This document shows, in pieces, positions 7,864 through 15,898 of a stretch of 64,000 bases of DNA. The position numbers and the translations under genes were made by a program. Each line of letters starts with the position of its first letter. The first letter of the stretch is position 1. The DNA is from JBMDXB01 sp048594885 (GTDB taxonomy: Bacteria; Acidobacteriota; Vicinamibacteria; Vicinamibacterales; 2-12-FULL-66-21). The notes beneath the pieces are model-generated. The model searched no databases. It was not told where the DNA came from and saw nothing but the letters and a program-made list of their open reading frames with translations. The stretch is taken from the NCBI GenBank assembly GCA_048594885.1, contig JBMDXB010000111.1, forward strand, positions 52,078 to 116,077. The letters run 5' to 3'.

Positions 7864-9867
7864 TCACCTCACGTACCCGAGACTCCTGAGCCGCTCCAGC
7901 ATCGCATCGTCCAGCGGCTGACCGCTTCGCGGCGCCGTTGCGCCCGCTGGCGGCCCGTACGTCGTCACTTCGCGCACAGGATACTTCGCAACAAACACCT
8001 CGCTCAGCATCGGCAGGAGCGGACGCCCCGCGAGGTCGCCGCTATGCGGGAGGCCGAGTGCGTAGAGAATGGTCGGCGCCACATCGGTCGGCCTGGCGTC
8101 GATCCGTGCGCCGTGACGCGCGGCGCCGCCGGACAACGTCAGGCGCCCGGCAACCGGCTGGCTGACACGGCCGGGCGACGTCAGCACGAAGATGAGATCG
8201 CCGGGTCGCGCGGCGAGCATTCCCCCCAGCAGCTGGTCGAGGAACAGGTAGTACGCACGCAGCGCATCGACTCTGGCCGCGATTGAAGAAGTCGTCAGCG
8301 CTGCGCCGGCCCCGCCGAACAGCATGTGCTGCGCGACGTCGAGCCCAGGGAGATACACGGTCAAGAAATCGGGCGCGTCGCCCTGGACGGCCTCCGCGAG
8401 CGTCACCTGCAGCGCATCGAGCTCCGCGGATCGCCGGATCACGTCTCGGACCCAGCGATCGGTCACGTGCTCGGTAAGCGACGCAGGGATCCGGTTCAGC
8501 GCGCGCTGACGGATCGCCGTCCACTCGTTCTTCAACCGATCGTACAGCTCGACGGGGGCGATCTCGGCGTCGAGCGATCCGCCGCGTTCGAGACGCAGCG
8601 CCGCACGGTCGCTGAGGATGGTCGCCGTGCTGTGCACCGGTGCCGGCCACGTCGCCCACCAGTTCACGACGACGGTACGCAGTCCGCTCTCCGCCGCCAC
8701 CTCCCACATCGTCTTTGCGCGGCGTTCCTCGCCGCTGGCTATTGCCGGACGCGTGAGACGTAGGAGATCGGTCGCGGCCTGGATCGCCGAGGCGACGGGC
8801 GATTGCGACACACCCGAAACGCTGCCCTGGACCCCGGCCACCCGGCGCGTTTCGAGACGCTGAACGCCATGAACGTCCGGCGGTTGTCCGGTCGCGAGCG
8901 TCGTCCATGCGCGTGCCGGATCCGTGGTGTCTTCAGGGGCGACATCCGCTCGTGCGCCGCCGAGTGCGGCGGCAAACGCTGGCGCGCGTCCCTCAGCGGC
9001 GAGCGCATCGAGGACGGCGGTGTCGAATCCGTCGATGGCTATGAGACGGACGCGGAAGCCGCTCGGCACGACGGTCAGCACCGGCCGGGCGGTGACCTGC
9101 GTCTCCGCCGGCGCGGCGAGCATCAACCGCACCGCGGCGCCGCCGAACGCGAGCACGCCCGCTGCGAGCGACGCCCGCCACGAAAAGATCGACGGCGCAC
9201 GCGGCCCGGCGCTGTCAGCCGAATGCTGACCGCGCGCCATGATGACCGCGAGCGACATGACGGTCACCGCGTGGCCGAGGAGCAGGCTGATCGTCACGGC
9301 CACGACGAGCGCCAATGCCGTCCACACCGGCGCCGACCAGCCCGGTGCGTTCGCCGTTCGCCACCACAGCGTGAGATAGACGAGACATCCTGCGCTCACC
9401 ACCGTGCCAAGCGCCAGCGACAGCGCGCGCGCCCGCTGGACGACGAATGCGCCGCCCGCGAAGAGCAGCAGCAGGCTCGCGACGAACGCGGCGATGGTGA
9501 CGGCGGCGCCGAACAACACGCCGAGGTAAATTGCGAGTACGACGGCGTCGCGCGGTCCTGTGACGAGACCGGTCAGGCGGCTGCCGATGCCAATCGCCGC
9601 GGCGGGGCCGAGCAGCACTGCGGCGATCGCGCCAATGCGCAGGCTGGCGAGCAGCGCGATAGTCGCCGGCCGCCTCGTCTCGCGGGCCGGACCGAGAACG
9701 AATCGATCGACCCCGGCGTCGAGATACCCCAACGATCTGAGCTGTTGCCTCAGATCGTCGATTTTGATCGGCGGGGACCCCTGCACCCCGCCAAGCGCGT
9801 CGCTCGCGGGGACCCCAGGCCCCGCTCCGCTCCGCGCGCGCTGCTCATCAACGGAATCAGGTTTCAC
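7864..9867 (-). CDS. Membrane-anchored alkaline-phosphatase-fold phosphodiesterase/nucleotide pyrophosphatase
   Basis: A 667-residue protein. The N-terminal part has about five hydrophobic segments (roughly residues 70-270); the C-terminal ~400 residues match the type I phosphodiesterase/nucleotide pyrophosphatase fold, starting RLIAIDGFDTAVLDAL with the first metal Asp, then WTTLATGQPPDVHGV, YLPGLDVAQHMLFGG, and PTILYALGLPHSGD (ADVAPTIL-type end). Short LRSLGY motifs occur both near residue 45 and at the extreme C-terminus. The GTG at 9867 overlaps the polyprenyl synthase stop (GTGA) and is chosen over a longer start. Residues about 8-34 are encoded by a dispersed GC-rich repeat (9770-9840). 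Substrate unknown. Confidence 0.82.
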   Translation of the reverse strand: MKPDSVDEQRARSGAGPGVPASDALGGVQGSPPIKIDDLRQQLRSLGYLDAGVDRFVLGPARETRRPATIALLASLRIGAIAAVLLGPAAAIGIGSRLTGLVTGPRDAVVLAIYLGVLFGAAVTIAAFVASLLLLFAGGAFVVQRARALSLALGTVVSAGCLVYLTLWWRTANAPGWSAPVWTALALVVAVTISLLLGHAVTVMSLAVIMARGQHSADSAGPRAPSIFSWRASLAAGVLAFGGAAVRLMLAAPAETQVTARPVLTVVPSGFRVRLIAIDGFDTAVLDALAAEGRAPAFAAALGGARADVAPEDTTDPARAWTTLATGQPPDVHGVQRLETRRVAGVQGSVSGVSQSPVASAIQAATDLLRLTRPAIASGEERRAKTMWEVAAESGLRTVVVNWWATWPAPVHSTATILSDRAALRLERGGSLDAEIAPVELYDRLKNEWTAIRQRALNRIPASLTEHVTDRWVRDVIRRSAELDALQVTLAEAVQGDAPDFLTVYLPGLDVAQHMLFGGAGAALTTSSIAARVDALRAYYLFLDQLLGGMLAARPGDLIFVLTSPGRVSQPVAGRLTLSGGAARHGARIDARPTDVAPTILYALGLPHSGDLAGRPLLPMLSEVFVAKYPVREVTTYGPPAGATAPRSGQPLDDAMLERLRSLGYVR
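9770..9796. repeat. 27-nt hairpin repeat, copy 2 (inside a coding start)
   Basis: GGCGGGG (9770-9776) and CCCCGCC (9786-9792) form the same hairpin as at 5561-5587 with one base difference in the loop. Flanking GC-rich sequence to about 9840 contains a second GGGGACC-type unit. It lies within the N-terminal codons of the phosphodiesterase gene. Confidence 0.7.
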
Positions 9868-10727
9868 AGGCTCCGTCCCGCGACGAAGGCGGACAACTCC
9901 CTCAGGCGATCCGCGCGCCGGCCGAACGGCGTCAACGCGAGGTTTGCCGTGTCGCACAACTCCTTCGCGAGCTGACGCGCGCCGGCAATGCCGCTGAACG
10001 AGACGAACGTCGTCTTCTTGACGTCCGCTCGGATCGCTTTCCCTGTCTGGCCGGGATCGCCGGTGACGTCGAGGAGGTCGTCGACGATCTGGAACGCAAG
10101 CCCCAGGTTTTTCGCGAACGCCGCCAGCGACCCGATCGCCTCCGCCGAGGCGCCGGCCGTCAGCGCGCCCGCGGTTGCCGCCGCGCTGAACAACGCGCCC
10201 GTCTTGCCGCGATGAATGCGCTCGAGCATCTCGAAGTTGATTTGCTGGTCGGTCGCGAGCAGGTCGGCGCTCTGGCCGCCGATCAGGCCATCCGTGCCGA
10301 TGGCGTCGGAGAGGAGGGCGGTGAGCCGGGCCGCGAGCGGCGCGTCATAGCCGCGGGCGATCGTCCCGAACGCGAGGTTGAGCAATCCAAACGCGGCCAA
10401 AATCGCGATGGCTTCCCCGAATTCGAGATGGTTCGCCTTCCGTCCGCGCCGCAGTGGCGCGTTGTCCATGCTGGGCAGGTCGTCGAGGATCAAAGAGGAC
10501 GCGTGCACCAGTTCCATCACCGTCGCGGCGGCAAGCGCTCGGCCGATGTTCCCGCCGCAGAGCTCCGCCGAGAGTAGCGTAAGGACGGGCCGCACACGCT
10601 TCGACGGTGCGAGCGTCGTGTAGGCCATCGAGCGTTCCACCGGCTCGTGGGATGAGGGAAGCAGCCGCTGAAGCTCGGCGTCGACGTGATGCTGATACTC
10701 CCCGAAGAACGGCGGGACAAACGCCAT
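9864..10727 (-). CDS. ispA: Short-chain polyprenyl diphosphate synthase (FPP/GGPP synthase type)
   Basis: 287 residues of the trans-isoprenyl synthase fold. The first Asp-rich motif is LDDLPSMDNAPLRRG, with the DDx4D spacing seen in bacterial farnesyl/geranylgeranyl synthases; the second is IVDDLLDVTGD, followed by the GKAIRADVKKTTFVSFSG tail. It condenses isopentenyl diphosphate with allylic diphosphates. Product length cannot be fixed by eye; FPP or GGPP is likely. It sits 8 bases after the methyltransferase gene and overlaps the phosphodiesterase start. Confidence 0.92.
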   Translation of the reverse strand: MAFVPPFFGEYQHHVDAELQRLLPSSHEPVERSMAYTTLAPSKRVRPVLTLLSAELCGGNIGRALAAATVMELVHASSLILDDLPSMDNAPLRRGRKANHLEFGEAIAILAAFGLLNLAFGTIARGYDAPLAARLTALLSDAIGTDGLIGGQSADLLATDQQINFEMLERIHRGKTGALFSAAATAGALTAGASAEAIGSLAAFAKNLGLAFQIVDDLLDVTGDPGQTGKAIRADVKKTTFVSFSGIAGARQLAKELCDTANLALTPFGRRADRLRELSAFVAGRSL

Positions 10728-10735
10728 CGCCTGCG

Positions 10736-11383
10736 CTACTTTCCGAACACCAGCATGTAGTGATAGCGCAGGAAATCCGAGCGAGCGATCAGCCGCAGGC
10801 CGGCTGCCGTGGCATCGCGGACGACGCGCTCGGGATCGACGCGCTCTTCCATCCGCGGACCGGGACCATGGCCTTCCTTCGTGAAGTTGACGATGCCGAT
10901 GCGGCCGTTCGGTTTCAGCGAGCGCGCCAGGTTTCGCAGCAGTGCGACCGGCTGGGCCATCTCGTGGTAGGCATCGACGATCAGCGCGGCGTCGAGCACG
11001 TTCGGAGGCAGCTTCGGATCCGACGAGGTGCCAAGCTGGAAACGGACGCGTTTGCTGAGGCCCTCGCGTTCCACGCGCCGCTGCATCGCCTCGATCATCT
11101 CGCGCTGGACGTCCTCAGCGTAGACGATGCCGTTCGGTCCGACCCGGCGCGCCAGCCTGATCGTGAACCAGCCGCCGCCGGCGCCCAGGTCAGCGACGAC
11201 GCTGCCGTCGTAGATGCCCAGCGCGTCCATGATTTCGCCGGGCCGCTGCCACGCGTCGCGATCCGGTCCCTCGAGCAGGCCGAGATCTGTCGGCGGAAAC
11301 AGCCGCCCGTGCTGACGCGCGTCCGGCGCCGCTCCGGCGAGGAGCGCCATGGCGGCGATGATGATCAGTGTGATGCGGCTCAC
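10736..11383 (-). CDS. Exported class I SAM-dependent methyltransferase
   Basis: 215 residues beginning SRITLIIIAAMALLAGAAPDA, a signal peptide or membrane anchor, followed by a methyltransferase fold with motif I VADLGAGGGWFTIRLA and the motif IV region AALIVDAYHEM and LKPNGRIGIVNF. The GTG at 11383, 8 bases after the aspA stop, is chosen because it starts exactly at the signal peptide; a longer open frame reaches back through aspA. An exported SAM-dependent enzyme is odd because SAM is cytoplasmic, so the hydrophobic N-terminus may be an anchor with the domain inside. Acceptor unknown. Confidence 0.8.
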   Translation of the reverse strand: MSRITLIIIAAMALLAGAAPDARQHGRLFPPTDLGLLEGPDRDAWQRPGEIMDALGIYDGSVVADLGAGGGWFTIRLARRVGPNGIVYAEDVQREMIEAMQRRVEREGLSKRVRFQLGTSSDPKLPPNVLDAALIVDAYHEMAQPVALLRNLARSLKPNGRIGIVNFTKEGHGPGPRMEERVDPERVVRDATAAGLRLIARSDFLRYHYMLVFGK

Positions 11384-11391
11384 CGGCTTCT

Positions 11392-13023
11392 TCAGCGTTC
11401 GGTCGACTTCTTTGGGCGTGGGGCCCCACCCCCACGCGCGCTCGCTCGGCGGCGCCGCTTCGCGGTGCTGCCCTCCGGCGCCTCGCTCGGGCCGCGGGCG
11501 CTTTTTGGCGCGCGTGGGGCCCCACCCCCACGCGCGCTCGCTCGGCGGCGCCGCTTCGCGGCGCTGCCCTCCGGCGCCTCGCTCGGAGCCCCGAGCCCCG
11601 GCCCCCGGACCCCGGGAGTCGTCATTGCCTCGACCGACAGGATCTCGTCGAGTTGCCGCTCCGGCAGCAGTTCGCGCTCGAGCACGAGCTCGCGGATCGA
11701 CCGGCCCGTCTTCACCGCCGTCTTGGCGATGTCCGCCGTGGCCGCGTAGCCGATGAACGGGCTCAGCGCCGTCGCCACCGCGGTGCTGCGCTCGAGCAAC
11801 TCGCGGCAGCGTTCCTCGTCCGCGACGATGCCGGCGACGCAGCGCGTCTGCAGGACCGTCATGGCATTCGTCAGGATGCGCGTGGCGAACAGCGCATTCC
11901 ACGCTATCACGGGCATCATGACGTTGAGCTCCAGTTGCCCGGCGTCGGCGGCGGCGAGGATGGCCGCGTCGCAGCCGATCACCTGGAAGCAGACCTGGTT
12001 GACCATCTCCGGCACGGACGGATTGACCTTGCCCGGCATGATCGAGGATCCCGGCTGCACCGCGGGCAATTGAATCTCCGCGATGCCGGCGAGCGGCCCG
12101 CTGCTGAGCAGCCGCAGATCCGACGCGACCTTACCAACTTCGACAGCGAGGCGGCGGAGCGTTCCCGAATAGGCGAGCACGTCGCCCATGCTCTGCGTCA
12201 CGCGGAAGCGATCGTCCGCCGGCCGGACGGGCATGCCGGTGTAGCCCGCCAGGTTGGCAATCGCGAGTTCGACGTACTCCGTCCCTGCGTTCAGGCCGGT
12301 ACCGAGCGCCGTGGCGCCGAGATTCAGCTCGAGCAACTGCGCCGATGCCGCTTCGAGATCCGCGGCAGCATGTTCGACGTTGAAGGCGTAGCCGCCGAAC
12401 TCCTGGCCGAGCGTCATCGGCACGGCATCCTGCAGATGGGTGCGTCCAGTTTTCAGCACGTGCGTGAACGCCACGCTCCGCTCGCGCAATCCGTTGACGA
12501 GCGATCGCGCAGCACCGACGAGACCTGGCACCATCGCGAGAATCGAGAGGCGCGTTGCCGTCGGGAACACGTCGTTCGTGGACTGCCCCATATTGACGTG
12601 ATCGTTCGGGTGGACGCGCGTGTACTCGCCGCGCTGTCCGCCGAGGATCTCCGCGGCGCGGTTGGCGAGCACCTCGTTCGTGTTCATGTTGTGCGACGTG
12701 CCGGCGCCGGCCTGATACACGTCGACGACGAACTGATCGTGCAGCTGGCCATCGAGGATCTCGTCGGCCGCCTGCACGATCGCTGCGGCGATGTCGTCCG
12801 GCAGACGTCCGAGGTCCCGATTCGCCTCGGCGGCCGCCTTCTTGATCTGGACTGTCGCGGTGACGAGCTCGGGCGGAGCCGTGAGGCCGCTGATGGGGAA
12901 GTTGTCGCGCGCGCGCTCGGTCTGGACTCCGTAATACGCGCCGGAGGGAACCCGTACTTCACCGAGTGGATCGCGCTCCACGCGATGCTCACCGGCGCGC
13001 GTGGCCGGAGCGACTCTGGCCAT
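11392..13023 (-). CDS. aspA: Aspartate ammonia-lyase with repeat-derived C-terminal extension
   Basis: Class II fumarase/aspartase superfamily enzyme converting aspartate to fumarate and ammonia. The N-terminus ERDPLGEVRVPSGAYYGVQT and the signature GSSIMPGKVNPSVPEMVNQV are aspartase-like rather than FumC-like; TSHNMNTNEV and STNDVFPTATRL, lining the active site, are intact. The enzyme core ends around residue 465 (SVEAM). The remaining ~75 residues are basic and low-complexity and are the translation of two in-frame 75-base repeat copies (11416-11490 and 11512-11586), each giving SEAPEGS-x-AKRRRRASARG. ATG at 13023 is preferred to a TTG three codons upstream. Fumarase would be an alternative call, less likely. 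Confidence 0.88.
   Translation of the reverse strand: MARVAPATRAGEHRVERDPLGEVRVPSGAYYGVQTERARDNFPISGLTAPPELVTATVQIKKAAAEANRDLGRLPDDIAAAIVQAADEILDGQLHDQFVVDVYQAGAGTSHNMNTNEVLANRAAEILGGQRGEYTRVHPNDHVNMGQSTNDVFPTATRLSILAMVPGLVGAARSLVNGLRERSVAFTHVLKTGRTHLQDAVPMTLGQEFGGYAFNVEHAAADLEAASAQLLELNLGATALGTGLNAGTEYVELAIANLAGYTGMPVRPADDRFRVTQSMGDVLAYSGTLRRLAVEVGKVASDLRLLSSGPLAGIAEIQLPAVQPGSSIMPGKVNPSVPEMVNQVCFQVIGCDAAILAAADAGQLELNVMMPVIAWNALFATRILTNAMTVLQTRCVAGIVADEERCRELLERSTAVATALSPFIGYAATADIAKTAVKTGRSIRELVLERELLPERQLDEILSVEAMTTPGVRGPGLGAPSEAPEGSAAKRRRRASARGGGAPRAPKSARGPSEAPEGSTAKRRRRASARGGGAPRPKKSTER
11416..11490 (-). repeat. 75-bp GC-rich repeat, distal copy in the aspA 3' end
   Basis: This 75-base unit is matched at 11512-11586 with a single base difference; the period is 96 bases, a multiple of three, so both copies are read in the same frame. 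It contains a self-complementary GTGGGGCCCCAC core. The segment GCGAGGcGCCGGAGGGcA on the minus strand resembles the element at 62345-62437. Confidence 0.9.
11512..11586 (-). repeat. 75-bp GC-rich repeat, proximal copy in the aspA 3' end
   Basis: Second copy of the 75-base unit, one mismatch from 11416-11490. It follows directly after the conserved aspartase C-terminus in the direction of transcription. Confidence 0.9.
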
Positions 13024-13031
13024 TAGGCTCA

Positions 13032-13039
13032 ATTATACT
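13032..13039. promoter_or_regulatory. Overlapping divergent -10 elements between aspA and fumarase
   Basis: Only 22 bases separate the aspA ATG (13023) from the fumarase ATG (13046). On plus, TATACT lies at 13034-13039, 7 bases before the fumarase ATG; on minus, TATAAT occupies 13037-13032, 9 bases before the aspA ATG. No convincing -35 is seen for either. If real, both transcripts would be nearly leaderless and the two polymerases mutually exclusive. Confidence 0.4.
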
Positions 13040-13045
13040 TCTCGT

Positions 13046-14575
13046 ATGCTGCCTCAATTTTTCGAGAGCGTCGTCGAACTCATCACGCATACGTCCACAG
13101 ACCTGCCTCCCGACGTCCGTCAGGCCATGGCCGCCGCGCTGGCCGTGGAAGAGCCCGCCGCACGCGCGGGGCAGGCGCTCAACATCATCGCGCAGAACAT
13201 CGATCAGGCTGCCTCGTGTGAAGGACCGATCTGCCAGGACACCGGCATGCCGACCTTCGAGGTGAAGGTGCCGGTCGGCGTCAACCAGATCTGGATGCGC
13301 ACGAAGATCCGCGAGGCCGTCGCCGAAGCGACGCGGCGCGGAAAGCTCCGTCCGAACTCCGTCGACTCGCTCACCGGCGAGAACTCGGGAAACAACCTCG
13401 GACCCGGCATGCCGATCGTCCACTTCGAACAGTGGGAAGAGCCGGACGTCGAGATCAAGCTGATTCTCAAGGGCGGCGGCTGCGAGAACACGAACGCGCA
13501 GTACGCGCTGCCGATGGAACTCGATCATCTCGGCCGCGCCGACCGCACGCTCGAGGGCGTGCGCAAGTGCATCCTGCACGCCGTGTGGAAGGCGCAGGGC
13601 AAGGGCTGCAGCCCCGGCGCCGTGGGCGTCTGCATCGGCGGCGATCGGACGTCCGGCTACATGCACGCGAAAGAGCAGTTGTTCCGGACGCTCGACGACG
13701 TGAATCCCGATCCGCGGCTCGCGAAGCTCGAAGCGACGATCATGGACGAGGCGAACCGGCTCGCCGTCGGCACGATGGGGTTCAGCGGCAAGACGTCGCT
13801 CATCGGCTGCAAGATCGGCGCGGTGAACCGGCTGCCCGCATGCTTCTTCGTCTCCATCGCCTACGACTGCTGGGCGTTCCGCCGCCTCGGCGTCACGCTC
13901 GACGCGGAGACCGGCGCCATTCGATCCTGGCTCTATCGCAGCGCGGAGCAGCCGGCGCCGATGCTGCCTCCTGGAGTCGTGGCGGCGGGCTTCCCGCGAA
14001 CCGGTCGCGAGATCGCCTTGCAGGCGCCGATCTCCGAGGAGCAGATCCGGTCGCTGAACGTCGGCGATGTCGTGCTCGTGTCCGGCCGCATGTTCACCGG
14101 ACGCGATGCCGTGCACGCGCACCTCATGAAGCACGAGCCGCCGGCCGACCTTCGCGGATCCGTGCTGTATCACTGCGGCCCGGTGGCGGTGAAACAGGCC
14201 GACGGCGGTTGGAAAATCACTGCGGCCGGTCCGACGACGAGCATTCGCGAGGAGCCGTATCAGGCGGAGATCGTCAAGCGCTACGGCGTGCGCGCGGTGA
14301 TCGGCAAGGGAGGCATGGGGCCGAAGACGCTCGCCGGCCTGAAGGAGAGCGGCGCGGTCTACCTCAATGCCATTGGCGGCGCCGCGCAGTTCTACGCGCG
14401 CTGCATCGAGAAGGTCGAGGACGTGTCCCTGCTGGAGTTCGGCACGCCCGAGGCCATGTGGCACCTGCAGGTGCGCAACTTCCCGGCGATCGTCACGATG
14501 GACGCGCACGGCAACAGCCTGCACAAGGACGTCGAGCGGGCATCCGCGGAAGTGCTGGCCACGCTGGCGAAATAA
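13046..14575 (+). CDS. fumA: Class I (iron-sulfur) fumarate hydratase, fused alpha-beta type
   Basis: 509 residues that combine the alpha domain (QNIDQAASCEGPICQDTGM, KGGGCENTNAQYALP, IGGDRTSGYMHAKEQL) and beta domain (GRMFTGRDAVHAHL, YCGPV-like YHCGPVAV, GKGGMGPKTL, EFGTPEAMWHLQV) of oxygen-labile [4Fe-4S] fumarases. Conserved cysteines for the cluster are present. It interconverts fumarate and malate. The ATG at 13046 fits the family start LPQFFESVVEL; upstream in-frame codons overlap aspA. Divergent from aspA, whose product is fumarate, so the pair forms a catabolic route aspartate to malate. Confidence 0.93.
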   Translation: MLPQFFESVVELITHTSTDLPPDVRQAMAAALAVEEPAARAGQALNIIAQNIDQAASCEGPICQDTGMPTFEVKVPVGVNQIWMRTKIREAVAEATRRGKLRPNSVDSLTGENSGNNLGPGMPIVHFEQWEEPDVEIKLILKGGGCENTNAQYALPMELDHLGRADRTLEGVRKCILHAVWKAQGKGCSPGAVGVCIGGDRTSGYMHAKEQLFRTLDDVNPDPRLAKLEATIMDEANRLAVGTMGFSGKTSLIGCKIGAVNRLPACFFVSIAYDCWAFRRLGVTLDAETGAIRSWLYRSAEQPAPMLPPGVVAAGFPRTGREIALQAPISEEQIRSLNVGDVVLVSGRMFTGRDAVHAHLMKHEPPADLRGSVLYHCGPVAVKQADGGWKITAAGPTTSIREEPYQAEIVKRYGVRAVIGKGGMGPKTLAGLKESGAVYLNAIGGAAQFYARCIEKVEDVSLLEFGTPEAMWHLQVRNFPAIVTMDAHGNSLHKDVERASAEVLATLAK

Positions 14576-14608
14576 GACATACCCTGTTGGCGGTCTCTGT
14601 GAGGCTCT

Positions 14609-15775
14609 ATGCTGACTGCGGCCGCCAGCAGGTCTTCCCGCATCACCTCCGTCGACATCGTCCGCGGCGCCGTCATGGTGCTGATGGCGCTCGATCACGT
14701 CCGCGACTGGGTGTCGGAGCTGCGTTTTCCCCCTGAGGATCTGAGCCGCGCATCCGCCGCGCTCTTTGCGACGCGGTGGGTGACGCATTTCTGCGCGCCG
14801 GCGTTCTTCCTGCTCGCAGGCGTTGGCATCGGCATCCTTCGCGATCGAGGGATGCCTCGGCCGGCGCTCAGCCGCTTTCTCGTCATCCGCGGCGTGTGGC
14901 TGCTGGTGCTCGAACTGATCGTTACGCCGATCGGGTGGCAGTTCGGCTTCACGCTGATTCCGGCGTTCGCGCTGGTTTTATGGGCGCTCGGCTGGGCCAT
15001 GATCCTGATGGCGCTGCTCGTTTACGTGCCACGGACAGCGCTGCTGGTCCTGTCGCTCATCACGATCGCCGGCCACAACCTGCTCGACCCGATCCGCCCC
15101 GACACATTTGGATCGTTCGCGGGGCTGTGGATCGCCCTGCACCAGCCGGGCTTCGCGATTCCGAACGTGCTGTTCGTCGCTTATCCGCTGGTGCCGTGGA
15201 TTGCCGTGATGGCGCTCGGCTACGTGCTGGCAGGCGTGTACACGTGGGATCCGCCGCGCCGCCGCAGGCTGCTCATCGTCTCAGGCCTCGCGGCGGCGGG
15301 CGCGTTCGTCGTGCTGCGCGCGATGAACGGATACGGGAACACGTTCCCCTGGTCGCCGCAGCGGACGTTTCCGTTGACGGTGGCGTCGTTCCTCAACGTC
15401 CGGAAGTATCCGCCGTCGCTCGATTTCCTGTTGATGACGCTCGGTCCGGCGCTCGTGGCGCTCGCGCTGTCGGAGCGGGCGCGCGGACGCGTCGCCGGCT
15501 GGCTCAGCGTCTACGGACGCGTGCCGCTATTCTTCTACGTGGTACACATCTTCGTCGCGCACGCGGCAGCCGTCCTGCTCGGGCTGGTCCAGGGCGGAGA
15601 GCTCCGGCGATTCCCGGTCGTCACGGATCTCGCGTCGTTCCCGTCGTGGTACGGCCTGCCGTTGTGGGGTGTGTATCTCGTGTGGGCGGGAGTGGTGTGT
15701 GCGATGTACGTCCCATGCCGCCGCTTCGCGCGGCTCAAGGAAACGCGGCGCGATTGGTGGCTGCGATATCTGTGA
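14609..15775 (+). CDS. DUF1624/HGSNAT-like multi-pass membrane protein
   Basis: 388 residues with about ten hydrophobic segments. It opens RITSVDIVRGAVMVLMALDHVRD, the hallmark of the heparan-alpha-glucosaminide acetyltransferase catalytic-like family (COG3503, DUF1624), and contains VYGRVPLFFYVVHIF near the end. Family members are thought to move acyl groups across membranes onto envelope sugars, but the substrate here is unknown. It stands alone between fumarase (33 bases upstream) and the convergent small ORF/pgi unit. Confidence 0.8.
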   Translation: MLTAAASRSSRITSVDIVRGAVMVLMALDHVRDWVSELRFPPEDLSRASAALFATRWVTHFCAPAFFLLAGVGIGILRDRGMPRPALSRFLVIRGVWLLVLELIVTPIGWQFGFTLIPAFALVLWALGWAMILMALLVYVPRTALLVLSLITIAGHNLLDPIRPDTFGSFAGLWIALHQPGFAIPNVLFVAYPLVPWIAVMALGYVLAGVYTWDPPRRRRLLIVSGLAAAGAFVVLRAMNGYGNTFPWSPQRTFPLTVASFLNVRKYPPSLDFLLMTLGPALVALALSERARGRVAGWLSVYGRVPLFFYVVHIFVAHAAAVLLGLVQGGELRRFPVVTDLASFPSWYGLPLWGVYLVWAGVVCAMYVPCRRFARLKETRRDWWLRYL

Positions 15776-15778
15776 TGG

Positions 15779-15898
15779 CTACCAGCCGAAGAACCGCCTG
15801 ACTGCCGGCACGACGATCGCCAGCACGATCGCGACGACCGGAACCAGACCCAGCCACAACATCCATCGCGACTCCCGCTGAAAATGTCCGATCGTCAT
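15779..15898 (-). CDS. 39-residue single-span membrane protein coupled to pgi
   Basis: A short frame starts with an ATG that overlaps the pgi stop codon by 4 bases (ATGA) and ends three bases after the stop of the convergent membrane gene. The product begins MTIGHFQRESRWMLWLGLV, continues with a strongly hydrophobic stretch (about residues 13-31: VPVVAIVLAIVVPAV) and ends RRFFGW. One transmembrane helix with basic flanks, and the coupling to pgi, argue for a real small protein. No known family is recognised; function unknown. Confidence 0.6.
   Translation of the reverse strand: MTIGHFQRESRWMLWLGLVPVVAIVLAIVVPAVRRFFGW

Noticed and set aside
8803..9975. A 390-codon plus frame across the phosphodiesterase
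   Set aside because: Composition is that of a GC shadow; the minus frame has ordered membrane and catalytic motifs.
11653..13026. A 457-codon plus frame across aspA
   Set aside because: It is antisense to clear aspartase sequence and has no conserved motifs.
12989..14788. A 599-codon open frame antisense to the fumarase gene
   Set aside because: Arg/His/Ala-rich translation with no family features; the plus frame is a complete class I fumarase. It is a shadow caused by high GC.
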